A stretch of 11,035 nucleotides of DNA from Candidatus Lindowiibacteriota bacterium (lineage in GTDB: Bacteria; Lindowbacteria; 2-12-FULL-62-27): the NCBI GenBank assembly GCA_023249255.1, contig JAHFCY010000099.1, positions 1-11,035 on the forward strand. Direction: 5' to 3'. The position numbers and the translations under genes are program-made. Below the pieces are notes generated by a model, which ran no database searches, was not told the DNA's origin, and worked only from the letters and a program-made list of their open reading frames with translations. Position 1 is the first letter of the stretch. The number at the start of each line of letters is the position of its first letter. This document shows, piece after piece, positions 1-5,791 of this stretch.

Positions 1-273
1 GGGGATCGACCGAAGGTCCGGATACGCTTTTTCGCCGAGGATTTCCGTCGCTTTCGGATTGACCGGAATGATCCGGTATCCCTCGTATTTCAAATACGAT
101 GCGACGAAATAACTCGGCCTTTGCGGATCGGACGAGAGGCCGATCATGGCGATTGTTTTCGATTCACCGAGAATTTGCCGGATGAGAGCGGGGTTCTGAT
201 ACTTGTCCTGCAGGTGTTTCGGCAGGATCGAATTTAGCGAGATGTCGCACGCAAGGCTTGATCCAGATCCCAC
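1..273 (-). CDS. CoA-binding domain protein (YccU-like), 5' part only
   Basis: The visible 91 residues form the N-terminal part of a small CoA-binding Rossmann protein. The segment TIAMIGLSSDPQRPSYFVA is the nucleotide-binding beta-alpha turn, and RIIPVNPKA follows at the second strand, both typical of the YccU/CoA_binding_2 family. The gene runs off the left edge, so the C-terminus is not seen. I chose the GTG at 271-273 because GGAGG sits 7 nt upstream (281-285), although this makes the gene overlap metY by 40 nt. A CTG further in would give a shorter protein. Family members bind CoA or acyl-CoA, and their physiological role is poorly defined. Its place downstream of metX and metY suggests a role near acetyl-CoA-dependent methionine synthesis; that is inference. 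Confidence 0.85.
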   Translation of the reverse strand, partial: MGSGSSLACDISLNSILPKHLQDKYQNPALIRQILGESKTIAMIGLSSDPQRPSYFVASYLKYEGYRIIPVNPKATEILGEKAYPDLRSIP

Positions 274-1520
274 AGTAAATCCTCCAGGGTTTCCAATCCG
301 ACCGACAGCCGGATGAGTTCGGGGCCGACCCCGCATTTGACGAGGTCTTCGTCCGACAACTGCTGGTGCGTGGTCGACGCCGGATGAATGACGAGACTTT
401 TCGCGTCCCCCACGTTGGCGAGGTGCGAAAATATTTGCAATGCTTCGATGAATTTCTTCCCGGCTTCCCTGCCGCCTTTGATGCCGAACGAAAAGACGGC
501 GCCGGGGCCTTTCGGGGTGTATTTTTTTACGAGCGCGTGGAATGGATTGTCGGGCAGGCCGGCGTAGGCGACCCATTCGACGCGTTCGTGGTCATTCAGA
601 AATTTGGCGACCGCCAACGCATTCTGAACGTGGCGGTCCATCCGGATCGACAGTGTTTCGAGTCCCTGAATCAGCAGAAACGCGTTGAACGGCGACAGAC
701 ACGCGCCGACGTCCCGCAATGTCTCCGCACGGGCCTTCATCAAAAATCCGTAATGGCCGAACGTCTCGTAAAATCTCAAGTTGTGATACGAAGGCGACGG
801 TTCGGCAATGCTTGGATAATGCCGATAATCGAAGTTGCCCGATTCCAAAAGCGCTCCGGCGATGGACGTGCCGTGGCCGCCGATGAATTTCGTCGCTGAA
901 TGGACGATGATGTCGGCTCCAAAATCCATGGGACGGCAAAGATAGGGCGTGGCGAATGTGTTGTCGAGGATGAGCGGAATGCGTTTCGATTTCGCGATTT
1001 TGGAAACGGCCTCGATGTCGAAGACACTGCCTTTCGGATTGCCGATGGTCTCGCCGTAAAAGGCGCGGACCTTCGGATTCCACGCCTTCTCAAAATTCAT
1101 CGGATCGGCCGGATCGACGAAATGGACGGTGAGTGAAAGTTTTTTGAACGTGTGGACGAATTGCGTGTAGGTTCCGCCGTAGAGGTGCGCGGAGGCGACG
1201 AGTTCGTCGCCGGGCTGAAGCAGGGTCGAAAGGGCGATGTACTGCGCGGCCTGGCCGCTGGCCGTGGCGACGGCGCCGGCCGCGTTTTCTAGTGAGGCAA
1301 GACGCTCCTCGAAAACCGCAGTCGTCGGGTTCATGATGCGCGTGTAGATGTTGCCGTACTGCTTCAACTCAAAAAGCTGTGCGGCAAAATCGGTGTCCTC
1401 GAAAACGTAGGACGTCGTCTGGTAAATCGGTACCGCACGTGATCCGGTTGCGGAGTCGGGAATGTGTCCCGCGTGGAGCATGCGGGTTTCGAACCCGAAT
1501 TTTCGTTTGGCCTCGCTCAT
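234..1520 (-). CDS. metY: O-acetylhomoserine sulfhydrylase (O-acetylhomoserine aminocarboxypropyltransferase)
   Basis: A 428-residue cytosolic PLP enzyme of the Cys/Met metabolism family. It makes homocysteine from O-acetylhomoserine and sulfide. Visible landmarks are the N-terminal FETRMLHAGHIPD, the phosphate/PLP-contact region YGNIYTRIMNPT (55-66), the PLP-stacking region with ASGQAA (87-92), LDNTFATPY with the cofactor aspartate at D186, and the Schiff-base lysine K211 in HSATKFIGGHGT. Length is normal for MetY (about 425-435) and longer than cystathionine gamma-synthase (about 390); the long insert after residue 220 (FDYRHYPSIAEPSPSYH) also fits MetY. The start ATG has only a weak GAAGTGA-like ribosome site. 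The gene lies 24 nt after the cupin gene and two genes after metX, which supplies its substrate, so co-transcription is likely. Confidence 0.96.
   Translation of the reverse strand: MSEAKRKFGFETRMLHAGHIPDSATGSRAVPIYQTTSYVFEDTDFAAQLFELKQYGNIYTRIMNPTTAVFEERLASLENAAGAVATASGQAAQYIALSTLLQPGDELVASAHLYGGTYTQFVHTFKKLSLTVHFVDPADPMNFEKAWNPKVRAFYGETIGNPKGSVFDIEAVSKIAKSKRIPLILDNTFATPYLCRPMDFGADIIVHSATKFIGGHGTSIAGALLESGNFDYRHYPSIAEPSPSYHNLRFYETFGHYGFLMKARAETLRDVGACLSPFNAFLLIQGLETLSIRMDRHVQNALAVAKFLNDHERVEWVAYAGLPDNPFHALVKKYTPKGPGAVFSFGIKGGREAGKKFIEALQIFSHLANVGDAKSLVIHPASTTHQQLSDEDLVKCGVGPELIRLSVGLETLEDLLWDLDQALRATSR
281..285 (-). promoter_or_regulatory. Shine-Dalgarno GGAGG for the CoA-binding gene
   Basis: On the minus strand GGAGG lies 7 nt before the GTG at 273-271. 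It is inside the metY coding sequence, so the downstream gene is likely translated from the same transcript with its own ribosome binding site. This site decides the start chosen for the partial gene at the left edge. Confidence 0.6.
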
Positions 1521-1544
1521 GCGGTCACTTCTATCTTAATTGGA

Positions 1545-2006
1545 TCAGGCGCGCACGAATTTTCCGGCCTTGGTTCGCCGGCGGAGTTTTTCCGCCTTGG
1601 ACGGAGACACGAGTTTCGGCCGATCGCGCCGGGCGGTGACCATGCACAAAAATCCGAACGGCTCGTTGCCGGTCTGATGGAACTGATGGATGACGTTTTT
1701 GCCAATGTAGACGGCGTCAAACGGCCGGAGTGCATGGACTTTATTTTTAAGAAATAGTTTTCCACGTCCGCGAATGACGACAACGGCGTGCCGGTGCCTG
1801 TGACACTCGAGGCTCGAGTATCCGCCGTTTTTCATTTCAAAATAACGGACCTGAAACGGCAGGTCGGATTCCCGGTGGCCGAGCACGACCCGCCGCACGA
1901 TGTTTTTGAATCCGCTCCCGGTGGGTTTGTAGACCAGCGTCGGCACATCCTGCCAGCGGAAGTCGCTCTTGGATTTGATCACGGAAGAAGAAGGAGAAGG
2001 GGTCAT
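1545..2006 (-). CDS. single-domain cupin protein between metX and metY
   Basis: A 153-residue soluble protein with one cupin barrel (residues about 35-125). Motif 1 is GGYSSLECHRHRHAVVVIRGRG (H69, H71, H73), which keeps the metal-binding histidines but lacks the usual glutamate. Motif 2 is AVYIGKNVIHQFHQTGNE, with H107 as the third ligand. The C-terminus is lysine/arginine rich. The substrate is unknown; such small cupins may be isomerases, dioxygenases or ligand sensors, and none can be chosen here. The ATG used lies inside a repeat copy (1997-2025). An in-frame ATG at 2039, overlapping the metX stop, would add 11 residues, most of them encoded by the repeat. Neither start has a good Shine-Dalgarno. 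The fold is well supported, the start is not. Confidence 0.82.
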   Translation of the reverse strand: MTPSPSSSVIKSKSDFRWQDVPTLVYKPTGSGFKNIVRRVVLGHRESDLPFQVRYFEMKNGGYSSLECHRHRHAVVVIRGRGKLFLKNKVHALRPFDAVYIGKNVIHQFHQTGNEPFGFLCMVTARRDRPKLVSPSKAEKLRRRTKAGKFVRA

Positions 2007-2025
2007 TCTGACACTTTGACACTTT
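1997..2025 (-). repeat. Repeat copy A, transposon-end-like, at the metX/cupin junction
   Basis: This 29-bp copy matches the copy at 5717-5745 base for base in reverse complement, and 25 bp of it match 4678-4702 directly. On the minus strand it reads as two tandem AAAGTGTC units, then the small palindrome GTCAGAATGAC, then CCC. It lies between the metX stop (2032-2034) and the cupin reading frame and supplies the cupin ATG at 2004-2006. On its metX side the match to the 4678 copy continues imperfectly for two more codons: GGCGAA here against GGTGAG there. Confidence 0.9.
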
Positions 2026-2031
2026 CGCCGG

Positions 2032-3240
2032 TCATGCATCCACACCGAGAAAGGTCCGAATGATCGGTGCCATCCGGTTGGCTTCGAGAAAACACGCGTC
2101 GTGACCGTAAGTAGTCTGAATGGTTTCGTGGTGAACTTCCCGTCCGGCCATTTTCAGCGCGTCGGACAGTTCGATCGAGCGGTCGACGGGATAGAGCCAG
2201 TCGGAGGTGAAAGACAGGACGAGAAATTTTGCGCGCGTGGATTTGAAATGCCGCGCCACCGCGGGCCGGATGTCTCCGTCGCGGAAATCCAGCGTTGTCC
2301 GCGGGCGTTTCCCGCGGGCGTTTCCATCGGTCAGATCAAAATAGTCGATGGCTTTCGTGATGTAGAGATAGGAATTCGGATCGAATCGATTCACGAATAC
2401 TTTGCTCTGATGCTGAAGATACGTTTCGACCTGAAATTCGGGCGCAAAGTCGAAAGCGTATCGGCCGTTGCCGGCGCTTCGCCTGCGGCCGAACTTCGCG
2501 TACATCGTCCGGCCGCTCAAATACGAGATGTGCCCGATCATTCGCGCGACGGCTAATCCGCGGGCGGGAAACACCCGGCCGTAATACTGTCCGCCGTTCC
2601 AGTCGGGATCGCTCATGATGGCGCGCCGGCCGACATCCTGAAGCGCTATATTTTTTGGAGACTGATAGGCGGCCGTTGCGATCGGCACCACACAGCGGAC
2701 GGATTTCGGATAGTCGACCGCCCACTGAAGCGCCATCATGCCGCCCATGGACGCGCCCGAGACCGCGAGAAGCCGCCGGATGCCGAGGTGATCGACAAGG
2801 GTTTTTTGCGCGCGGACCATGTCGCGCAACGTCACGACGGGGAACGACAGGCCATAGGGCCGCCCTGTTGCCGGATCAGTGCTGGCCGGCCCGGTCGTTC
2901 CGCGGCACCCGCCCAAAACGTTGGCGCAGATGACAAACAGTCGGTTTGTATCGAATGCCTTGCCCGGACCGATCATGTTGTCCCACCACCCCGGTTTGGA
3001 GTCGTGCGCCGAATGTTTGCCTGCGGCGTGATGGTCGCCCGATAGTGCGTGGAACACGAGGACGGCGTTGGACCGCGCGCGATTGAGCCGGCCGTACGTT
3101 TCGTAGACCTGCGTGATGGGTCCGAGTTTCCGGCCGGAGTCGAGATTCAACAGAGGGCGAGACTTGAAGGAAACAACCGTCTGTTGCCTGACCATGCCGA
3201 CGGATCCGTCCGCCCCGCTTGGGATTTCTTGGTCTTGCAT
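2032..3240 (-). CDS. metX: homoserine O-acetyltransferase
   Basis: A 402-residue alpha/beta-hydrolase-fold acyltransferase that moves acetyl from acetyl-CoA to homoserine, the first committed step to methionine by this route. The early motif VFHALSGDHHAAG (63-75) and GWWDNMIGPGKAFDTNRLFVICANVLGG belong to the MetX family. The nucleophile elbow is GASMGGM with S164. The acid is D347 in SFTSDWLYP, and the base is H380 in YGHDACFLE. The triad and length are complete, so it should be active; whether acetyl or succinyl is the donor cannot be proved from sequence, but neighbouring metY argues for acetyl. I use the ATG at 3238-3240; a TTG at 3276 would add 12 residues. The stop codon is 7 nt from repeat copy A, and a degenerate repeat lies upstream. 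I see no SAM riboswitch ahead of it. Confidence 0.95.
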   Translation of the reverse strand: MQDQEIPSGADGSVGMVRQQTVVSFKSRPLLNLDSGRKLGPITQVYETYGRLNRARSNAVLVFHALSGDHHAAGKHSAHDSKPGWWDNMIGPGKAFDTNRLFVICANVLGGCRGTTGPASTDPATGRPYGLSFPVVTLRDMVRAQKTLVDHLGIRRLLAVSGASMGGMMALQWAVDYPKSVRCVVPIATAAYQSPKNIALQDVGRRAIMSDPDWNGGQYYGRVFPARGLAVARMIGHISYLSGRTMYAKFGRRRSAGNGRYAFDFAPEFQVETYLQHQSKVFVNRFDPNSYLYITKAIDYFDLTDGNARGKRPRTTLDFRDGDIRPAVARHFKSTRAKFLVLSFTSDWLYPVDRSIELSDALKMAGREVHHETIQTTYGHDACFLEANRMAPIIRTFLGVDA

Positions 3241-3335
3241 GGTCGGAAAATTACTTTTTCGCTGCTCCAAGTGCAAGGCGGCGATTACGTCCTGACATTC
3301 TTTTCACTTCAATGAGAACTTCCGCCCCCTTGGAT

Positions 3336-3352
3336 AGCGTCAGAATGACTCC
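3336..3352 (+). repeat. Repeat copy D, degenerate half copy upstream of metX
   Basis: Seventeen bases containing GTCAGAATGAC match the palindromic half of the repeat family at 15 of 17 positions (compare 5719 onward, leaving out the first AAAGTGTC unit). The tandem AAAGTGTC part is absent or decayed. Its orientation equals that of the copy at 5717-5745 and is opposite to copy A, so with copy A it brackets metX. Confidence 0.5.
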
Positions 3353-3363
3353 ACCGAGAACTC

Positions 3364-3813
3364 TCAAATCTCGTAATCCGCCGCCAGTGCATCCCAATCA
3401 ATCTCTGCGATCTTTGCACGGCTCTCCTCAGAAATAACAGGATGAGGTTCATCTTGGTGCCACACGATGACGAGGCCGCGTGGGGCCTTGTCCTTTTGAA
3501 ACAAGACAAAGAGGGCGGCAAACTCGATTTCCGGTAGTAAGACAATTGGACGAGATGTGGTCTACGGGCTCACGATCCTCTTCCGCTCGGAGACGGTGAT
3601 CCTCAGTTCAACGATATGCACAGGCCATTCGCCAAAGATCACCCGTACCCGGCAGGGCAATCTTTCCACGTGCCTGTGGTTCAACTCCTCGTCCGGGTAA
3701 CCCTCCAATAGTCCGGCGTACGTCTGTGAAACGTTATAGTGCAGAGAGGATATCGTGTAACCGGACTGCAATGTAATTTCAAGCAAGGAATGCCAGTCAT
3801 CAAAAAAGTTCAT
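3364..3813 (-). pseudogene. hypothetical protein gene interrupted by an in-frame TAG
   Basis: Reading from the ATG at 3811-3813 gives MNFFDDWHSLLEITLQSGYT and then 64 more residues to a TAG at 3562-3564. The same frame then continues open for 65 codons to a TGA at 3364-3366. The part after the TAG looks like genuine protein: a hydrophobic core EFAALFVLFQKDKAPRGLVIVWHQDE and an acidic, tryptophan-containing tail ending IDWDALAADYEI. One frame across both halves, with no frameshift, suggests a single gene of about 150 codons inactivated by a nonsense change, for example CAG to TAG. The frame also runs upstream to an ATG at 3912, but those residues look non-coding. I know no firm function. Alternatives are two separate short proteins or TAG readthrough. 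The neighbour at 4019-4599 is clearly degraded, which supports decay. Confidence 0.6.
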
Positions 3814-3930
3814 CTTGGCACCACCCGTGCGGGTCTGATTGCAACACATCAGCGTCCGGCCGAATTTGAAACCTGAAAGGCGGTCCGCCGTATGCATGCG
3901 TTTGGCGGACATTTTTGCCGCAAACTTGGC

Positions 3931-4021
3931 TAGAAGTCATTTCAAAACCGGATATTTTCTACCCATTTAAGCATTTTCCCTCGGGAAAAAGTGTCGAAAA
4001 TGCCGACAGAAATGACTTCTA
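3931..4021. repeat. MITE-like palindromic element with 13-bp inverted ends
   Basis: TAGAAGTCATTTC at 3931-3943 is repeated exactly inverted as GAAATGACTTCTA at 4009-4021, giving a 91-bp unit. The outermost TA at both sides may be a target-site duplication around an 87-bp element with 11-bp ends, as expected of IS630/Tc1-type non-autonomous elements. Inside are further pairings: TTTTCCC-tc-GGGAAAA (3974-3989), GCATTTTC with GAAAATGC (3971-3978 and 3996-4003), and TGTCG with CGACA (3992-3996 and 4004-4008). The element has no coding capacity. Its right end supplies the TAG stop (4019-4021) of the adjacent nuclease-like pseudogene. It could also be a structured RNA or part of a long terminator. 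Confidence 0.65.
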
Positions 4022-4599
4022 ATGAAGCGCCGTACGTATACGTTCTTCATAATTAGGATATTGCCGGATTAGGTGATTGACTAATTGCCCTTTGTTCTGT
4101 AGCAATTGTCGGAATCCTTCCGTGTTGAGACCAAGCCGCCGTGTGCATGTATCTGCAATAGTCGTTGGAGTTCTAAGTCCTCTTCGTTGAGCCACGACTT
4201 ACACTGCTTCTGTATAATTTCTTCCGGCACGAAACACCTCCTCGCACACAGACAAGACATCCGCCAGTCCGCGCGGGAGATTGGAACTTCTAACTGTTTG
4301 CGACACATCGTTCCTATGTGAAATAGTAGATATACTATCAAGGGTTGGCGATTCAGGTGATGGCTTGTTACTTCGATAAAAACTGTAGGTGAGTAAGCGT
4401 TCAGAAAAAGCGCAAGGTCTACGCGGGAGTTGTTTTCGTCTCGAACTACGCCGAACTCCGCATTTACTTCGTTGGGATTCCAAATGTCCCACCCCAGCAC
4501 TTGTAGCAGGCGCTACCAGAGATAAACGAACATGTTCCTCATTCTTGTAGGGGCCTGTGTGGACAATTTCTGGCGGATGTCTTCAAGTGTACGTTTCAT
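4019..4599 (-). pseudogene. remnant of a gene with an HsdR-N-like nuclease domain, several frameshifts and a nonsense codon
   Basis: The remnant starts at ATG 4597-4599 with MKRTLEDIRQKLSTQ. A second frame then gives YKNEEHVRLSLVA (about 4550-4512). The first frame returns with RLLQVLGWDIWNPNEVNAEF and RVDLALFLNAYSPTVFIEV. A shift near 4366 leads to PSPESPTLDSIST, LPRGLADVLSVCEEVFRAGRNYTEAV, an in-frame TAA (4199-4201), then TTIADTCTRRLGLNTEGFRQLLQ and ERIRTALH up to TAG 4019-4021. The LGWD-W-P-EV and RVD...FIEV pattern resembles the N-terminal nuclease domain of type I restriction R subunits and related proteins. Losing two bases at 4366 would restore E-V-K, the missing catalytic lysine. The pieces keep their order, so this is one decayed gene. 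No methylase or specificity gene is nearby. Confidence 0.75.
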
Positions 4600-4620
4600 C
4601 ACGCATTACTTAGATCCGCA

Positions 4621-4683
4621 GGCTCGGGTTCCTCGGTCGTCGCGTCGGGCTCGTCGGCCTCGTGCCTCGCGTGCCTCGGGGTC
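4621..4683. other. 63-nt tract without A on the plus strand
   Basis: From 4621 to 4683 the plus strand holds only C, G and T, with repeated CCTCG, GTCG and TCGG words, including two adjacent GTGCCTCGC-like units near 4661-4677. It lies between the start of the nuclease-like pseudogene and the left transposon end and overlaps the first bases of repeat copy B. No open gene covers it. Its function is unknown; it may be a replication-slippage product or an untranslated leader. Confidence 0.5.
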
Positions 4684-4702
4684 ATTCTGACACTTTGACA
4701 CT
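4678..4702 (-). repeat. Repeat copy B, left end of the transposase unit
   Basis: A 25-bp copy with the core GTCATTCTGAC. It is identical to 1999-2023 and, in reverse complement, to 5719-5743. It overlaps the end of the transposase gene: read on the minus strand it encodes the last residues SVKVSE and the TGA stop (4682-4684). Confidence 0.92.
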
Positions 4703-5692
4703 CTCACCATGTTTGGAAAGCAAAATCTTTATCACTCTTTCTGCAAGGTCACGTCGGTGCTTGGATGCTCGAATACGACTTATAGCCATCGTATATCTGG
4801 AGTGCGGACATCCCGGCTCTGCCTGTAACACTCGAATTGTTGCGTAATCCCATCCCGCCGCCGTTGCCGCCACATACCACGATAGATGCCTGACTGCCGT
4901 TTCTCTGTTTCGCCATTTCCCCTGCCACAGAACCTTTCCGACCGCTTCTTCACACGCCTGAATCATCTCTCGCCACGTCCATCGCCGCTCGGGTCGATCG
5001 TCTTGCCGGCGGAATCCTTTTCCTGTCGCTGCTTTTCGCCTCTCTTGATTTCTAAGAACTGCTTCTCGGAATTTGTCGCTTCCGAGAAAGGAACCTCGGT
5101 GTCCCGCTGTAAATTCTTCCTCATTGCTGTGCGGATCCAATTCCTTCAACCAATCTCTGCAAAGTCTAATTTCGGCCTTCATCCTTCGTTCATCAAATGG
5201 ATGGCCAAAGAGATGCTCCCACAGAGGTTCTCTCGCCAAACGACTTTTGCCGCTAGTCAGCATTTCCCCCACACTGTTGTATTCATCTGCGAAAATGTTC
5301 TGAGCCAAGCCAGCTCTGACTCGGTTCAAAAGTACATATCCGATGACCGTTGAGAAATAGGCGGATTTTTCGATGATGAGTGTCTTGGTTCGCCCCTGTA
5401 GAAGATGCCCGACACGTCCCCTGCGTTTGTTCAAAAACTGAACGGTCCGCGTCAGAAACCGTTGTAAAAATCGCGAAATATCTCCTGTCGGCGTCTCCAA
5501 AACAATATGAAAATGATTCGGCATCAAATCGTAGCCATATGTCCGAATACCGAATGTCTCCGCGACGTCAAAATAGATCTTCAGAAAGGTGTCATAATCC
5601 CGCTTTTCCTTGAAAAATGGGTGTCGGTCAACAAAGCGATTGATGACATGAAATACGGCATTCGGATACGAAATCCGTGGTCCCCGTGGCAT
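4682..5692 (-). CDS. REP-associated / IS200-like tyrosine (Y1) transposase
   Basis: A 336-residue single-strand DNA transposase of the HUH/Y1 class. The N-terminal MPRGPRISYPNAVFHVINR is typical of the RAYT branch. The metal-binding HUH motif is H60-F-H62 in MPNHFHIVLET, and the catalytic tyrosine is most likely Y119 in GYVLLNRVRAGLA. Residues about 230-330 form a C-terminal domain (WTWREMIQACEEAVG ... HSRYTMAISRIRASKH) resembling the DnaA-like helix-turn-helix found in many chromosomal Y1 proteins, probably for DNA recognition. AAAGGA lies 3 nt before the ATG, a short but usable spacing. The reading frame is intact and all catalytic residues are present, so it may be active. Its stop codon lies inside repeat copy B. 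Confidence 0.93.
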   Translation of the reverse strand: MPRGPRISYPNAVFHVINRFVDRHPFFKEKRDYDTFLKIYFDVAETFGIRTYGYDLMPNHFHIVLETPTGDISRFLQRFLTRTVQFLNKRRGRVGHLLQGRTKTLIIEKSAYFSTVIGYVLLNRVRAGLAQNIFADEYNSVGEMLTSGKSRLAREPLWEHLFGHPFDERRMKAEIRLCRDWLKELDPHSNEEEFTAGHRGSFLGSDKFREAVLRNQERRKAATGKGFRRQDDRPERRWTWREMIQACEEAVGKVLWQGKWRNRETAVRHLSWYVAATAAGWDYATIRVLQAEPGCPHSRYTMAISRIRASKHRRDLAERVIKILLSKHGESVKVSE

Positions 5693-5716
5693 GGATCCTT
5701 TGTAACATATTGTCCC

Positions 5717-5745
5717 AAAGTGTCAAAGTGTCAGAATGACCCCTT
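5717..5745 (+). repeat. Repeat copy C, right end of the transposase unit
   Basis: A 29-bp copy with two tandem AAAGTGTC units followed by GTCAGAATGAC and CCCCTT. It is the exact inverted counterpart of copy A over 29 bp and of copy B over 25 bp. It lies 24 nt upstream of the transposase start and 46 nt before the start of the plus-strand gene at 5792, so it falls in the 5' region of both divergent genes. Confidence 0.92.
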
Positions 5746-5791
5746 TTCTCTTCGGTTGCGGGGAACGTGGAGGCGTTGTAAAAAAGCCGGT

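Larger units (their letters stand above)
4678..5743 (-). mobile_element. RAYT-like unit: Y1 transposase gene with inverted 25-bp end repeats
   Basis: The unit spans the outer edges of repeat copies B and C, which are exact inverted copies over 25 bp, and carries one gene, a Y1 (HUH) transposase. IS200/IS605 elements normally lack inverted ends, whereas REP-associated tyrosine transposases are usually flanked by inverted REP sequences, so the arrangement fits a RAYT unit. No target-site duplication is evident, as expected for this class. The unit sits 48 nt before the start of the nucleotide-sugar gene at 5792. Boundaries are taken from the repeats and could be wider. Confidence 0.7.

Noticed and set aside
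366-899. Plus-strand open frame opposite metY
   Set aside because: It lies wholly antisense to a well-supported PLP enzyme and has no recognisable motif.
1485-1499. GGGTTTCGAACCCG, resembling the T-arm of a tRNA
   Set aside because: It encodes the conserved FGFETR start of MetY, and no acceptor, anticodon or D arm is found around it.
3241-3363. Possible SAM riboswitch or promoter upstream of metX
   Set aside because: The 123-nt region shows no SAM-I or SAM-II core and no convincing -35/-10 pair; only the degenerate repeat was found.
3309-3545. 78-codon minus-strand frame overlapping the region after the TAG
   Set aside because: It is in another frame from the protein-like C-terminal half and has no composition or motif support.
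3447-3824. GTTCATCTTGG at 3447 and 3808, a direct 11-nt repeat in the TAG-interrupted gene
   Set aside because: It is short, the flanks do not continue the match, and both lie in plausible coding sequence; chance is enough.
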